Source: Pythium myriotylum
Taxonomy: Eukaryota > Oomycota > Peronosporomycetes > Pythiales > Pythiaceae
Assembly (NCBI GenBank): GCA_023091665.1
Contig: JALJCQ010000030.1
Span: 994,501 to 1,058,500, forward strand
DNA: 64,000 nt
Reading direction: 5' to 3'
In this document: positions 10,897-22,272 of the stretch, in pieces
Numbering within the stretch: position 1 is the first letter of the stretch
Layout of the letters: each line of letters opens with the position of its first letter
Notes under the pieces: model-generated
What the model saw: only the letters and a program-made list of their open reading frames with translations
What the model was told of the DNA's origin: nothing
Database searches by the model: none
Made by a program: the position numbers and the translations under genes

Positions 10897-12829
10897 TGGG
10901 GAGAGGAGCAGATTGATAAATGAAACGAAATTGCGTGATTGCTTGCCGTCGTCTTCCTTCGCCAGTACTGTAGTTGGCCAGTTTTTTCTACGATTGACAT
11001 CGCCGTGACACAGCTGAGCAAATGGCGACAGCCTCTGCTTTTTTTTGTTTTTCTCTAAAGCAGAGGTGGGGGTTCGCTCCCACCGTTCTTGCGTTTCCGC
11101 GAGTTACTCTGCCTCGTTTTTTGACCGTGCCAAACCAAACGCAGGGGAGAGGGCCCACGGTCGCTCCTGTCTCTGTCACGGCATTTGGCGCGCCACGTTG
11201 ATCCTAGTCCACTCGGGCTGATGGCCAGGTGGAAGGACTCGTCACCAGATGCTGAGCGTGTCAACAGCGCTCTTCTTACTTGGAGGAGAGGCCAATTCGG
11301 TTGCAAAAGTGCTCAACCCATTCAACCCTGTGCGCATGATTGCGAGAGGGTGAGAGGTGGCACGTCGCACAGAGTGAGGAGCCCATTGGTGACGGCCGTT
11401 GGCGCTGGCTCGAGAGCGAAAGTCAAGCAGCTGGGGGGAGGCACGTGGCGAGAAAGAGGCAGCGCCAAGCGACGGGTGATGTCTGCGTGAGGAGACCTCG
11501 CCCAACGAAACTCAGACTCGCCTGATGCGTTACCTACTGGAAGTGGACCGATTAGCCCTCCCGTGCTAAAGGCTTTAGAAAACAGGATGGATGGGGCAAG
11601 GATTCACTCAACGTTCCCCACCACCACCAAGGTTGGTAAAGCGAGGTGGGACTCTGGGATCTTGCTGCATGACATAGCCGCGACGCAATGTGCCTATTTA
11701 TTGGAGTGCAGTATGACCCCGACACGTACACACTAAGGCTATCCACAGAGATGTCCTGTTCTTATTATCGGATGACCTGCTCCAGTAGGCTAAGTAATCT
11801 TGTCAAGCGAGGTCTCCCGTTGTCCTCGCTGCTGGACGAATCGGGTTTCGAGTCCGCTTGGAAGCGAAATCTCCCACCACGCTGAACCCAACGGATAAAT
11901 CCATGTGCTTGTCGCATGGGAAGGCGGCCATCACCCAGAAGCTGCCTTCCATCACCTTTGCCCGTCGAGATCCTGCGCGTGGTAACGCATGCGTGTCGCG
12001 ACATTCGACAGGTTCCGTTTCTTGGATCTAAGATGCCAGTATGTTATCATGCATCCGGCGAGCCGCCTCGGCCGCACAGGTCGCCGAGCTCTTCTTGAAC
12101 CGGCCGGTGTACCGTAATTAGATACGGACACAACTTGTTGCGTTCAGACAACTGGCCAGCCGAGAAGATGCGTAGCCATCTCATGCACAAGCGGTCAGCA
12201 TGTTGGTGGTCGCAGGTTGCATTCAACACAGAGAACTGCGGCGAGATGCCTCGGTTCATAGAGGAGCCACCTGGATTCAGTCCGTCAGGACGACCTCCCC
12301 TCCCCTCTAGCAACACGGTGGATCCTTTACGCCCCTCGCTTCACTGCGGTCCAGTTCAGGTGTTCGTCTCAGATCACGCGCCGCCGGGTCGCTCCGGTGA
12401 TCACTGCCGTTTAATGGCTGAGACCCACCGCATTCACTTGAATCACACGCATCGAACTTCACGTCGGACTCACGCTTCCGATGGTTCGCTAGGCACACTG
12501 AGACCGCGTTGTCTGCAGACTGATACAGAGCAACTCGAGTCGTGATTGCTCTTTCGGCTCAACGTAATACAGCGACTCACTTCTGCAGCTGGGCTTCCTG
12601 CTGCTATTCCAACTGTTGTATGATCACGACTGCAGATTCTGAGAAGACTGGGCGAGCTAGTCGTAATACTGCAGTCTCATCTGGCGCTGAGCTGCTATCC
12701 CAACTGCTCACACTGCTGCTCTCGAGACAAATCTGCAGGGGCTCATGTTTTTGGGTTAAATATCCACAAAGTCGGTCTGTTGGCGCTGTTCGGCGCCCTA
12801 CTACTATGTCTGCTACCGCGAAAAAACTC
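10897..12829. other. 1.9-kb repeat-like region, possible Gypsy integrase debris
   Basis: No intact gene. In the plus strand around 12060-12330 broken frames read AAQVAELFLNRPVYRN and, further on, AFNTE...PGFSPSGRPP, which resemble the integrase-core and post-integrase segments of Gypsy-type elements with stops in between. The match is by eye only. A short hairpin sits at about 11066-11085. Confidence 0.3.
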
Positions 12830-13420
12830 CTAATCGAAGAGACAGGAGAGTACGTCGAGCAGGTCGGCTTCCTCGTCTTGGTCCGAGCTGTCGTGGTGAT
12901 GGAACCCCCAGGGCAGACTCTCGCGGTAGAACTCGGAGTGGTCGCGCACGTCAATCGGGCTGAAGCTCTCGAGCTTCGCTGGTCGAGTGGTATTGTCGAG
13001 CGACCGTCGGCCTTCATCGCTGTGTTGCTGCTTCATGTGGCGCCGCAGGTTCCCGGCCGAGCAGAAGGCGCGCCCGCAGTGCCGCACTTGGCACGTGTGC
13101 TCCGACTCGCCGAAATGAACCATGGCCATGTGACGCTCGAGCTTGGCCTCGCTCGGGAACTTGCAGCCGCAGTCCGTGACGAGGCATTCGATGGGCTTGT
13201 CGAGCCATGGGTGGCGCACGCGCTTGTGGCGTGAGAGATTGCCGGACGTTGTGAAGCTCTGGAGACACGTGCCGACGGGACACACGAAGGCCTTGACGCC
13301 CGTGTGGGTGGCTGTGTGTTCGTTGAGCGCCGAGCGCCGGCGGAATGTCTTGCCGCAATCGGCCATCGGGCACATGTACGGCCTCGGGCTCGCCGACGAA
13401 GGAGGTGGGAGAACTGGCAT
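12830..13420 (-). CDS. C2H2 zinc-finger protein 5 of 5 (four fingers)
   Basis: 196 residues, single exon, ATG at 13420 (MPVLPPPSSASPRPYM). Fingers: CPMADCGKTFRRRSALNEH, CPVGTCLQSFTTSGNLSRH, CLVTDCGCKFPSEAKLERH, CQVRHCGRAFCSAGNLRRH. The tail includes an acidic run and closes with EADLLDVLSCLFD. It is the rightmost and possibly newest member; a second Met seven residues before finger 1 is an alternative start. Predicted nuclear factor. The hydrophobic C-terminal motif could be an export signal or a co-factor docking site. Confidence 0.85.
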   Translation of the reverse strand: MPVLPPPSSASPRPYMCPMADCGKTFRRRSALNEHTATHTGVKAFVCPVGTCLQSFTTSGNLSRHKRVRHPWLDKPIECLVTDCGCKFPSEAKLERHMAMVHFGESEHTCQVRHCGRAFCSAGNLRRHMKQQHSDEGRRSLDNTTRPAKLESFSPIDVRDHSEFYRESLPWGFHHHDSSDQDEEADLLDVLSCLFD

Positions 13421-14297
13421 CGTCTCGGGGGCTGCTTGGGATCAAGTGGTGGAATGGTCGAAGAGGTGGACAATTCGAAAGTGACCTCCTCGTGTCAAGT
13501 TAGGGACTGCGATCGCCTGATTGCTGCAGCAGACTGGGGGCAGGTGGTTGGGGAGAGACTGATCCAGATGACTAGCGCCAACTACAGTAGGCAAAGTCCA
13601 GTGGGGAACCTAATGTATGCACTACTGTACCCACCACCAGCGCAAAAAGGTAGGACTGGAGCTTTTGTTCGAAACCCCGAGGCTCTCCATTCTTCAAGCT
13701 GCGCATAGGACATCTGACGGGACGCGTCACTTTTGATGATTGGCTCGAGCAGTGGCCCATCTCCAACACGCGACGGGACTGCGAACGCTAATGGCCCGTC
13801 GTCGTGCAAATTGCGCTCGCTGGAAGGAGACGTGCCTCGTCACGCACCAGGTGATGGCAAGCCCGTTCCCCAGGTGGCATGTTGTAACTTGCAAACAACG
13901 AACGGTTTTTGGTGGCAGGTGAGAGCCGTAATATTGTCATGCAGTGACCAGACGACACGGGGAGAGAGGCTGCGTCCTCTGTTATGTACGACCCGAAATG
14001 TTGACGATTGACCGCGAACCACGTTTTGCCATCGGCTGGATTGACGCGGCGAGGCAGCTGGTGTCATCCACCTTCAACTTGCGCGTCAAAGACAGACTTG
14101 ATCTTATGCCCATGGACAATTTGGCACTTAGGTTTGGTACTAATCATGTCGCTGACAGAGCACTACGAGTTTTCTCCGGATCACACAAGTACAATTGATG
14201 GATTCCACCATCTAGACGCGTTTCTTCGGGTTGGCTTGATCAGGAGACCACGTGGAGCCACGAACTTTGGGTACGGAGAGTAAGCAGTTCGCTCGTT
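13421..14297. other. Intergenic between the zinc-finger cluster and BBS1
   Basis: I see no gene with a recognisable domain. It marks the switch from the low-density repeat region to the gene-dense block. Confidence 0.5.
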
Positions 14298-16334
14298 TTA
14301 CTGCTCCGGTTCACTCAGCGGCATGTTCACCACGGCTGACACGAGAGGGATGCAACTAGTAGAGTCCAGAGAAGGCGTCAACTCCCGTGTCACGTTCGCA
14401 CGCTCAACTACTGTACTTCTACAATCGACGCACCTTTCCTTGCCACACACATACACGGAAACGCTATCGGCTGCTCCTACGTCCGAGATACAGTGGACAT
14501 CCGAAAGGTACGTGTACTGCACGTTCTGCATAATGGATGGATCGAAACAGAAGTCAGACTTGGACGGGCAACCCATGTATCGCCAACAATTCCGTACCGG
14601 GATCACGAGCGGCACGAGAATTAGGCTCTTCGAGAACTTGTACAATTGGTGGTCGTAATGGAAGGCCACGGTGAGCTCCGTGACTGCACGAGTGCCAGCG
14701 TTCTGAATGTTAAGCTTGATGCGAAATGCAGGGCCAATCCCTTGGACCTGAGCATTCAGGCGGATAGACGCACCGGTCGAGTATGATACAGGGCCCTGAC
14801 CGTCCTTGATAATCTTTACATAGGCTCGTGCAGTCGTGAGACGCAATTTGCACAGGTCGCGTTGGAAGTGGCGGTGCATCTCGACGGCGTGGTCACGCTC
14901 CCTCTGGGTTTGCTCGACGTACAGTTTGGTTTTCTTGGGGATGTTCAGCGGGATATCCTGTTCGGGGGGCGGCCCAGCAGCCTCGGAGATGGCCTCGAGA
15001 CTTGCCGTGCGCTTCAGGATCTTCAAAGAGAGCGCCCCTCCCTTTTGAACCAGAACTAGTGATGCATCTTCCCGGCCGTATTGCCCGAAGAGCATGCCAG
15101 TGAGACACGAATCCGTGTTGAGGGTGCACACCTTGATCTTCTCATTCAGCAAAATAACGTCCCCGTTCTTCAGCGCGACTAGAACACCTTTGGTGTCTTT
15201 AGTACGGCGAAGGTTGAAGGCTTCAAGTGCGACAATGTCGTCAGCCATCGTCAAGCTCCAGTTCTTCTTGCCCTTCAAGTGAAACGACAAGAGATTGCGG
15301 TTCATGCATGCGATTACGATGCTTTTTTCCAGCTGAAGCAACCCGCAAGGCGGAGACTCAAGCTCGATCACGCTCTTTAGAAGTTCCCCGTTCTTGATCG
15401 TGTACACAGAACCGCTGCGAGTCGTGAGTACGAGGCGACACTCAACGTCGAGCAACCCACTTGCGACGATTTCGACAGGGATTCCCGGCACTTTGATCTG
15501 CTGAACGATTGATGTGCCTTGCGGATCCAGCACGAACACCATTTGCGATTCAGTGCCAACGACCAGGCAACTCACAGCGTCTCGCTCGTCCATGTTCTTA
15601 TTGATGGAGGTCATGCATGTCACGCACGCACGCTCCATGAGAGGATCGTCCATGAAGCGCGTGACATACTCGGCTTGTTCTTCGATATCGTCGATAGCGA
15701 GGAGTCCGCGAGACCTCTCTGTGAGGCGAATGCCCAACCCTCGTAAAGTCGTCAGTTGGTTCAGCGCTGCGGGGATCTCGACGGAACATTTTGCCAAGCT
15801 CTCCCAGACCTTGGTCTCTTCGATGTTGATATCCATCGGCGGGACTGTAAATTTGTAGTGCGGCCGGAAGTTTCGGTAGATGTAAATGAATGACCCAGAC
15901 GCGACAGCGATAGCTGGGACCCTGGGGCGGCTCGTATCGGAGTAGAAAAAGCTCACGGCCGAAGGCGTGCCGAGGATTGCTTGCTCGCCATACAGCGCCG
16001 AGCCTTTGTACATCTTGAGCCGCCGATCAGCATCCGCGACCACGAGTTTCGAGTCGCCGTCTCCGTAAACGTCCACGAGCGCCAAGCATCTATTGGATAC
16101 AGAAAGTGAGAATCTGTGTGTTTTGAATTTAGCGAGCAGCTACGTATCCGCACGATGAAAATGCTTTAATGCCGGCGACGGAGTTGTGGTAGGCGTTGAG
16201 CCACGGACCTGAAAGCGTTGAATACACGAGAGTTTTTAGTCCCTCGCTACTACGACCCAGCCAATTGTCATACTCTTCTGAGGCTTCTTCGGCTCTGTAG
16301 ACGGCGCGGCATCTTTTTCGGTCGCTTCGGCCAT
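14298..16334 (-). CDS. BBS1: Bardet-Biedl syndrome 1 protein (BBSome subunit)
   Basis: BBS1 is a BBSome subunit that links cargo to IFT at the flagellar base. Three exons give 635 residues: 16274-16334, 16154-16208, 14298-16089, with introns of 65 and 64 nt (GTATGA...TTTCAG; GTGCGG...AATAG). Frames join exactly, producing MAEATEKDAAPSTE...KSPWLNAYHNS and KAFSSCLALVDVYGDG, which match the N-terminal WLDAH and CLALADLHGDG region of animal BBS1. Further family signatures are DAVSCLVVGTES, FGQYGREDASLV, GPPPEQDIPLN, PKKTKLYVEQT and, at the end, VVNMPLSEPEQ. The C-terminal part is about 40 residues longer than in human between VPLVIPV and CISDVG; I see no stop there, so it may be a real insertion or an unremoved intron. 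It supports a flagellated zoospore stage. Confidence 0.92.
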
Positions 16335-16756
16335 AGCTACGAGAACAAGTCGGTGTCGGTGGTGGTTGCAGGAAGATACCAACGGAACCTGAAGCGACGC
16401 GGGACGAGATCCAGTATTTGGAACAACTCATAAAAAAAATTCAAAATCGATCCTATTCATAAATTTTGGGATTGCCTCACGATATGCTCGTCTTCCGTGG
16501 AGTCGCCTTGGGGGAAGTCTTGAGCGTGCCGCAGTGGCCAAATGGATTCTTGAGTGGCGTGCTCCGGTGGTCAAGCACCTGAAATCCACCATCTAGTTAG
16601 ACGCATTAGTGATTCTCATGGCGAAGCTCAAACGCCGCACCATAAATCGTCCTGAGACTGTCCTGTAATATTTCCACACAACGGACTCGTCAACTATTGG
16701 CACGCGGATGCTGCCATGGTGGTAGCCATCCGGAATCATTCCACAGCGGCACGTGC
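16335..16756. other. Intergenic upstream of BBS1
   Basis: It contains the BBS1 promoter and the 3' flank of the F-box gene. The stretch 16430-16470 is A/T-rich. No gene seen. Confidence 0.5.
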
Positions 16757-17759
16757 TCAGCGTCGAGCATGGCCCGGGCCGTCGGATCGGGAGCCACACG
16801 GCACTACACCTGAGTTCGAACACGGGATCAGCGACAATTCAAGCGCCACTACATTGTCAGACAGCACATACCGCTCCAAGAAGTCGGCTTCGAACTCGCA
16901 ATCATCACAGTCCACGTTTACTGTCACCACAGCAAAGTCGAACCACTGGAGTGTGAGGCGGTTGTTGACGAGTCTTTCGACGCGGTCGACGCCGTTAAAT
17001 GCGACGAGCTGTGGGGCTTGGGATGGCAAGCCGTTGCGCATCCCCAGCACGCGACCTTGCTGGCCATCTTTCCAGTACACTTTCATCTCCTGGAAGTCGA
17101 CAGTGAGCGGTTTGTGTTCCAGATTCTGTACAACGAGTCGCAGCTGGATGTAGGTCGAGCCTCGAGCGGTCGTCAACAAGCGACAATCAGATCGATGGGC
17201 GATTGTGAGCCACACATCGGCTCCCTGCTGCCGGCTCTTGCCCCAGATCAGTTGGTTCTAAAGCACGATCGTCCCATTCAAGATGCCAATCCTCCCAGGG
17301 ACCCCACAGCAGACTCAGCGGCTCACCTTACTAGTAAACTTGCCGCGAGGCACGAGCCCGTTGCGGTCGAGATAGTCGTACAGTTCCTGGTAGTCCTCTG
17401 TCCCGCAGGCCACGAGGATCTCCCGTGGGTTCTCGAGCCGCCAGCGCAGCGTACAGAACCGCATCCAGATGCTATCGCGTCGACAGATCTCGCGCCAGAA
17501 CGCGTTCACGTTCCTGCAATGGATACACGCGTCAGGGATCACCCATCCACCTCAAGGAAACTTGACTCATCCTATTCTCGCGCGACGTACATGGCCGTGA
17601 GAATATCGCGTGGCGTCAGGAACTCGGTCACATACTCAATCTAAGTGCTCGCGATCTTAGTGGGGTCTGCCTCAAAGCCACGCGCTCACACGTCACACAT
17701 CGCACCACGTCCTCGGTGACGAGCTCGACGGTCCGCGGCGGCGCTCGTATCTCGGCCAT
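16757..17759 (-). CDS. F-box protein with uncharacterised C-terminal domain
   Basis: Four exons reconstructed by frame: 17706-17759, 17591-17640, 17327-17513, 16757-17257 (introns 65, 77 and 69 nt), giving 263 residues. The joined N terminus reads ELVTEDVIEYVTEFLTPRD followed by ILTAMNVNAFWREIC and SIWMRFCTLRW, which fits an F-box (residues about 11-60): an L-rich helix, the LTPRD turn, then W...W. F-box proteins bring substrates to SCF ubiquitin ligases through Skp1. After residue 115 comes a beta-rich region (LRLVVQNLEHKPLTVDF, WFDFAVVTVNVDCDDC) that I do not recognise; it could be substrate-binding. The last ten or so residues are less convincing and a further 3' intron is possible. Confidence 0.65.
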
Positions 17760-18436
17760 TTCGCACGCGATTTCGCTCGGAGTTGGACGGTTACGGAGTT
17801 CGAGGGCGTCGCGAGGCGTCGCGCGAGCTCGCGGCGTGTTCGCGCGTCGTTATCAGTCGAACAGTGGGCCGCGCCGGTCAACTTGCAGTTGCGCCATTGA
17901 GCGCCATCTCATGCACCGAGCTCGTGCCGTGCACGTCGACCGCGTTCCTACTCGCGATTGGATTGGTCAAAACCATCTGGCCAATCTGTCCATTCATTGG
18001 CTAAAATATTCGCTGAGAAATGTGCTCAGTCGGTACCAGTTCGACTGGTACACCGTACCCTATTCTCGATGGGTTACGTCCCCTGTAATCCATACCCGCC
18101 GTCCTGTTTTTAGCTCCCGTTACAAGGGACGAGCCACTGCCACGCTGCGCAGCCGTATACAAAAACCAAGAGCTTGTATTCAACTGGTTCGCTGAACCTG
18201 CGTGGAACCCGCCCTCTTCCCTTAATAGGTCTCGCCCAGTACGTGCTTGCGACCCATCCGACATACGCAAGTAAGTCTCCCGAGGCAAGGCCCATCGAAT
18301 CGGCAGAAGGTCGCCGCGCGCGCGCCGCGATTTCCAGCCACTTTCCGGGCCGCGCGTCGTTCCAGCGCGCCGCTCGCTCGGGCGCCGCGTCGTCGTCGTC
18401 GTCGCGGAGAAAGAAGAAAAAAAAACCACAAAAAAC
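17760..18436. promoter_or_regulatory. Divergent intergenic region with CCAAT-box cluster
   Basis: It separates the F-box gene (minus) from the START-FYVE-FIST gene (plus). Four CCAAT/ATTGG pentamers occur within 44 bp: 17957-17961 (-), 17962-17966 (-), 17981-17985 (+), 17996-18000 (-). They are potential NF-Y-type sites. The function is inferred from position only. Confidence 0.5.
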
Positions 18437-21400
18437 ATGCACCAGGAGCACGCCGACTGGAGCGAGTCGACGCCCAACTCGCACGACGAGAGCTTCTACG
18501 CGCCCGCCAAGGCGCCGTCGCTCTCGTACGAGCGCAAGATCCGCCTGCACAAGTATGCGGAGAACCGCGCGCGCTCGAGCCTCGGACTGCTGAGCGAGCA
18601 GAGCAGCATGCTCTGGAAACTGCAGGACACCAAGGGCGACGTCGCGGTCTTCAAGCCCAGCTCCGACTGGTCCGAGTTCGTCTCGGCCAAGGCCGTCGTG
18701 CGCGCCAACGCCACGTTCCCGAACGTGCTCAAGACCATCTACGACCTCAAGACGAGCGAAAAGTTCAAGCTCTTTCTGCGCAAAGTGCTCGGCGACGCGT
18801 TCCTCGACGCCGAAGTGCTCGAGGACCTCAACGGCACGGGCGCCTACCCGAGTGCGAATCCCGTCAAGGACGCCAAGGACATGTACAAGCAGGCATCGAT
18901 CAAATGGTGGGCCGTCAAGTCGGGCGCGCTCGCCTCCAAGTCGTCCGACTTTTACACGCTCGAGTACGTTGGCATCGAGACGATTGGCGGCGACATCAAG
19001 TCGTGCTTTCTCTTCCAAGAGTCGCTCGCCGAGGTCGGCGGCATGCCGCAGACGCCCGGACTGAACCTCGAGCGCTCCCAGTTTGATGCGCTTGTGTGCA
19101 AGTTCGAGCGACTACCGAGCGAGGACTACGAAGAGGAGTACGTCGTGATCTCCGTCGCGTTCCAGCGACCGCCGCCCATGGTGAGCCTCTTTCGCAGCAA
19201 TCCCGCGGTCGAGATGGTGCTCCAGTTTGCTCGTGGCCTGCGTGACCTGCTTGAAGACCCGCCCGAGCCGCAGGAAATCTCGGTCGTGAAGACCTCGGCG
19301 TGGATTAAGGACCATGATCGCCAGTACTGTATCATCTGCACGCGCAAGTTTTCTTCGATTTTCCGACGCCGGCACCACTGTCGTACGTGTGGCGAAGTGA
19401 TTTGTTGGCAGTGTAGCAGTACGATCCGCGTGCCGTCGATCAGCTTCACCCACAACGACACGGGGAAACAGGTCTTGTCTCGTCATCAATCCAGCATCCG
19501 AGTGTGCAGTCGATGCGTGCTCAGCCACCAGCGATCCAAGAGTGGGCAGGAGTTGAACAATCAGGAGGAGTTTAAGGAATGGGTCCACAAGAACAAGGCT
19601 GAGGAGCAGCTCGCTGTAGTCGAGGCGCTCATGGGCGACAACCAAATGCCTCATCGCATGTCGGCGCCGCCGCCCGTGTTACTCAGTCCGACGCATTCCC
19701 AAGACCTGAGCGGGCTCAACCATGAGGAAGATGACCACGAGGATCGTTTCTCGCGTAGCCTCAACGAAGGACAGATGCGACGACGGAAGCAGAGTTCCGC
19801 GCGGTTCGGGGCGGAAGACGAGGAGAAAGACGACGATGGTCGACGCGACAGGGCATACAGCAGTGATGGTGAAAGCAGTGAAGGATACCGTCGGGGTATT
19901 TCGCGCCGTGCATCGAAAGTCCCGTCCGTTGCCCGTCCGTCGAATAGTGGAGGCCTCAGCAACAGCCAACGAGACATGCGACGACTCAGCGGCCAACAGC
20001 AGCGTGAACCGTCAATCTATGAGCTTCGTGGTTCTGGACCAAACAACAGCAGTCGAATCCGTCGCTCCCAGTCCGAAGCCGTAGTAATGCGTGGATCCGC
20101 ACCGCCTTTGCCACCACCTCGAAACTCAAAAACTGCATTGCTTCCCCGACAGCGCACGGAACCGGCAGTCCTTGCACGGTCTTCACAGGCGCCACCGGAA
20201 GGCAACGGACGACGGCTGAGTGGGTCCGGACGGATGTCAAGCCCGTCCCCGAAGAAATACTCGGCTTCATCTCAGGATCCTATGATGTACAACCTTGATC
20301 GCCGCACTGGAGCGAGTGAACGGCTGATGCTTCAAGCTGACGTTAGCTGCGTCAGCACAGCTTCGGCGTGGTCCACGAGTCGTACAGAGACACAAGCAAT
20401 GACGAATGCTTTCCAGGAATTGCTTACCAAGCTCGGAAACGACGTCCACTTCATCGTGGTTGGTTTCTCAACAGGATTTGATGCTGCTGTGATTGTAGAT
20501 TTATTACGTCAACTTGCTCCCGGAGTGCCCTACATTGGTGGTACTATCGCACGAGGTATGTGCGATGAGAATGCCTGGGTCTCTGTGAACCGCCACAACG
20601 ACGAAGGTCTCGTGACGCTTTGGGGTGTCAACGACCCTAATGGCGTCTACACGGTCGTCCACGCCGAATACTCGCAGAGTGACGCGCGCGAGAAGACTTT
20701 CGCAGCGACCAAGACTGCGCTGGCTCGATCTCATCAAGATGTCGATGAGGGAGAGCGACCGGCATTTGTTGCTGTGTACGCTTGCCCCCTATTTGTGGAG
20801 AACGCTATCTACGGTATCCGTGAGGCCGTAAACGCCCCGATTGTTGGAGGCTGCTCGTCTGACGCTGCCAAGCAACGTGAAGGTGGTGAGATGGACGTGT
20901 CGTGGATTCAGATCTCGAGTGGGAGCAGCTCCGATTACACCAAGACGGCTCGTGACGGCCGCGGGGACTGGACCGAGATGGGAGTTGCCTTCGCATTGTG
21001 TTATCCCAGTGTCGAGACGTCGGTCGCATGGTTCAGTGGCTACAGCCCAGTGGGCATCGACAACGAGTATTGCATGGGTGTCGTGACAAAAGCCTCGAGC
21101 AAGACCATTTTTGAGATCGACTGCAAACCGGCTGCCGATGTGTACCACGAGTGGCTTGAGGTGGCATCCGACAAGAGCGAGACCGAGATCTCGTCGATTG
21201 GATTCCCTCGCCTCGGGAACCTTCACCCGCTTGGCACGACCATTGATATCGTGTCCGATAACCAGTTGATGGAGTCAGCTGGCGGGTTGGGAGCCTCTCT
21301 TCACTCGATGCACTCGTCTGACTGGTCCAGACTCATCAATATGACTGCAGTCATCACCGGAATCAACGCAGACGGGTCATTGAGCACCACGAGCTCGATC

Positions 21401-21892
21401 GCCCCCGGTACAAACGTTGTGCTCATGGAGACATCTGCAAAATCCCTTAAGACTGCGATCAACAAGGTGAGTGTCATATCAATCTCTCCATTGCGACCCA
21501 GTCCATTGAGTTGACTCTGTGACCTTGATAGATGGGAGCCCAAGCCATGGCAAGCAACAAGTTCCACATCAACGAGACGGTCGGCTGCCTCATGTTCCTC
21601 TCAGCTGGCGTGCAAGCTCTGCTGGGTCACAAGAGTATGGCCGAGATGGTGCGCTCGCCTTTGTTTGGATGAATCCCTGCTGATTTCCGTGATCTTACGT
21701 TTGCGGTGGTTGCAGGTCGGAGCATACCGCAACTGGTCGGGCGGTGCGTGTCTCATGGGCATGACGACGTTCGGCGAGATCGGCCACTTGCCCAACTCGA
21801 CCGACTTCCCGCACTACGACTCGCTCATGTTCGGCGCCATCATCTTCTCCAAGCGCAACCGCCGCGAGTACCTGTACCTCGACAACCAGTGA
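18437..21892 (+). CDS. START-FYVE-FIST fusion protein
   Basis: Three exons (18437-21466, 21532-21648, 21716-21892; introns 65 and 67 nt) encode 1107 residues. A START-like lipid-binding region spans about 60-275. A FYVE finger follows at about 295-356 (CIICTRKF, then RRRHHCRTCGEVICWQC and VCSRC), with the R(R/K)HHCR signature for phosphatidylinositol 3-phosphate. A Ser/Arg-rich disordered linker (about 380-630) precedes FIST N (about 634-850; FIVVGFSTGFDAAVIVDLL, VPYIGGT) and FIST C (about 870-1100; GYSPVGIDNEYCMG, ending FGAIIFSKRNRREYLYLDNQ). FYVE suggests endosomal membranes; FIST is a sensory domain described mainly in bacterial and eukaryotic signal transduction proteins and thought to bind small ligands. 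The two 3' introns were placed by restoring the FIST C reading frame. A lipid-coupled sensor is inference. Confidence 0.85.
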
Positions 21893-22272
21893 TCTCTTGT
21901 CCTTCTGTCCTGCCACAACTACTGGTACTATAACTACGACTACTTTGATTTCTTGCTGCATGCCTAAAGAGACCATAGACTTTCTGATAAAATGCATATA
22001 TATAAAATTCGCTTTAGAGTAACTCCCTCCATCCCTCTCCTTCCATGGTTTTCTTCCATGCACATTGCAAAGGATCTCGTCGGCTCGCGAACATGGGTAC
22101 ACTCCATCTCCTTTTCCACCAATCCACTCCCTCTACTCCTCTTTTCCACCAATCCAAACCCCCCATTAAATCCACCAATCGTCGGCTTTCGTTCTGCCGC
22201 CAAAGTTTCCGCCCCATTCTCGCCTCCCTTCCCTCGGCCACCCACGGCATACTCAAGCCCATACGATTCGCC

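Noticed and set aside
11066..11085. Hairpin GGTGGG...CCCACC resembling a tRNA T-arm
   Set aside because: The loop does not fit the TTCRA pattern and no acceptor, D or anticodon stems flank it.
22045..22272. In-frame 76-codon N-terminal extension of DDX46
   Set aside because: It is unlike the charged RS domain, contains no conserved sequence, and the ATG at 22273 is in a better context and matches the family start.
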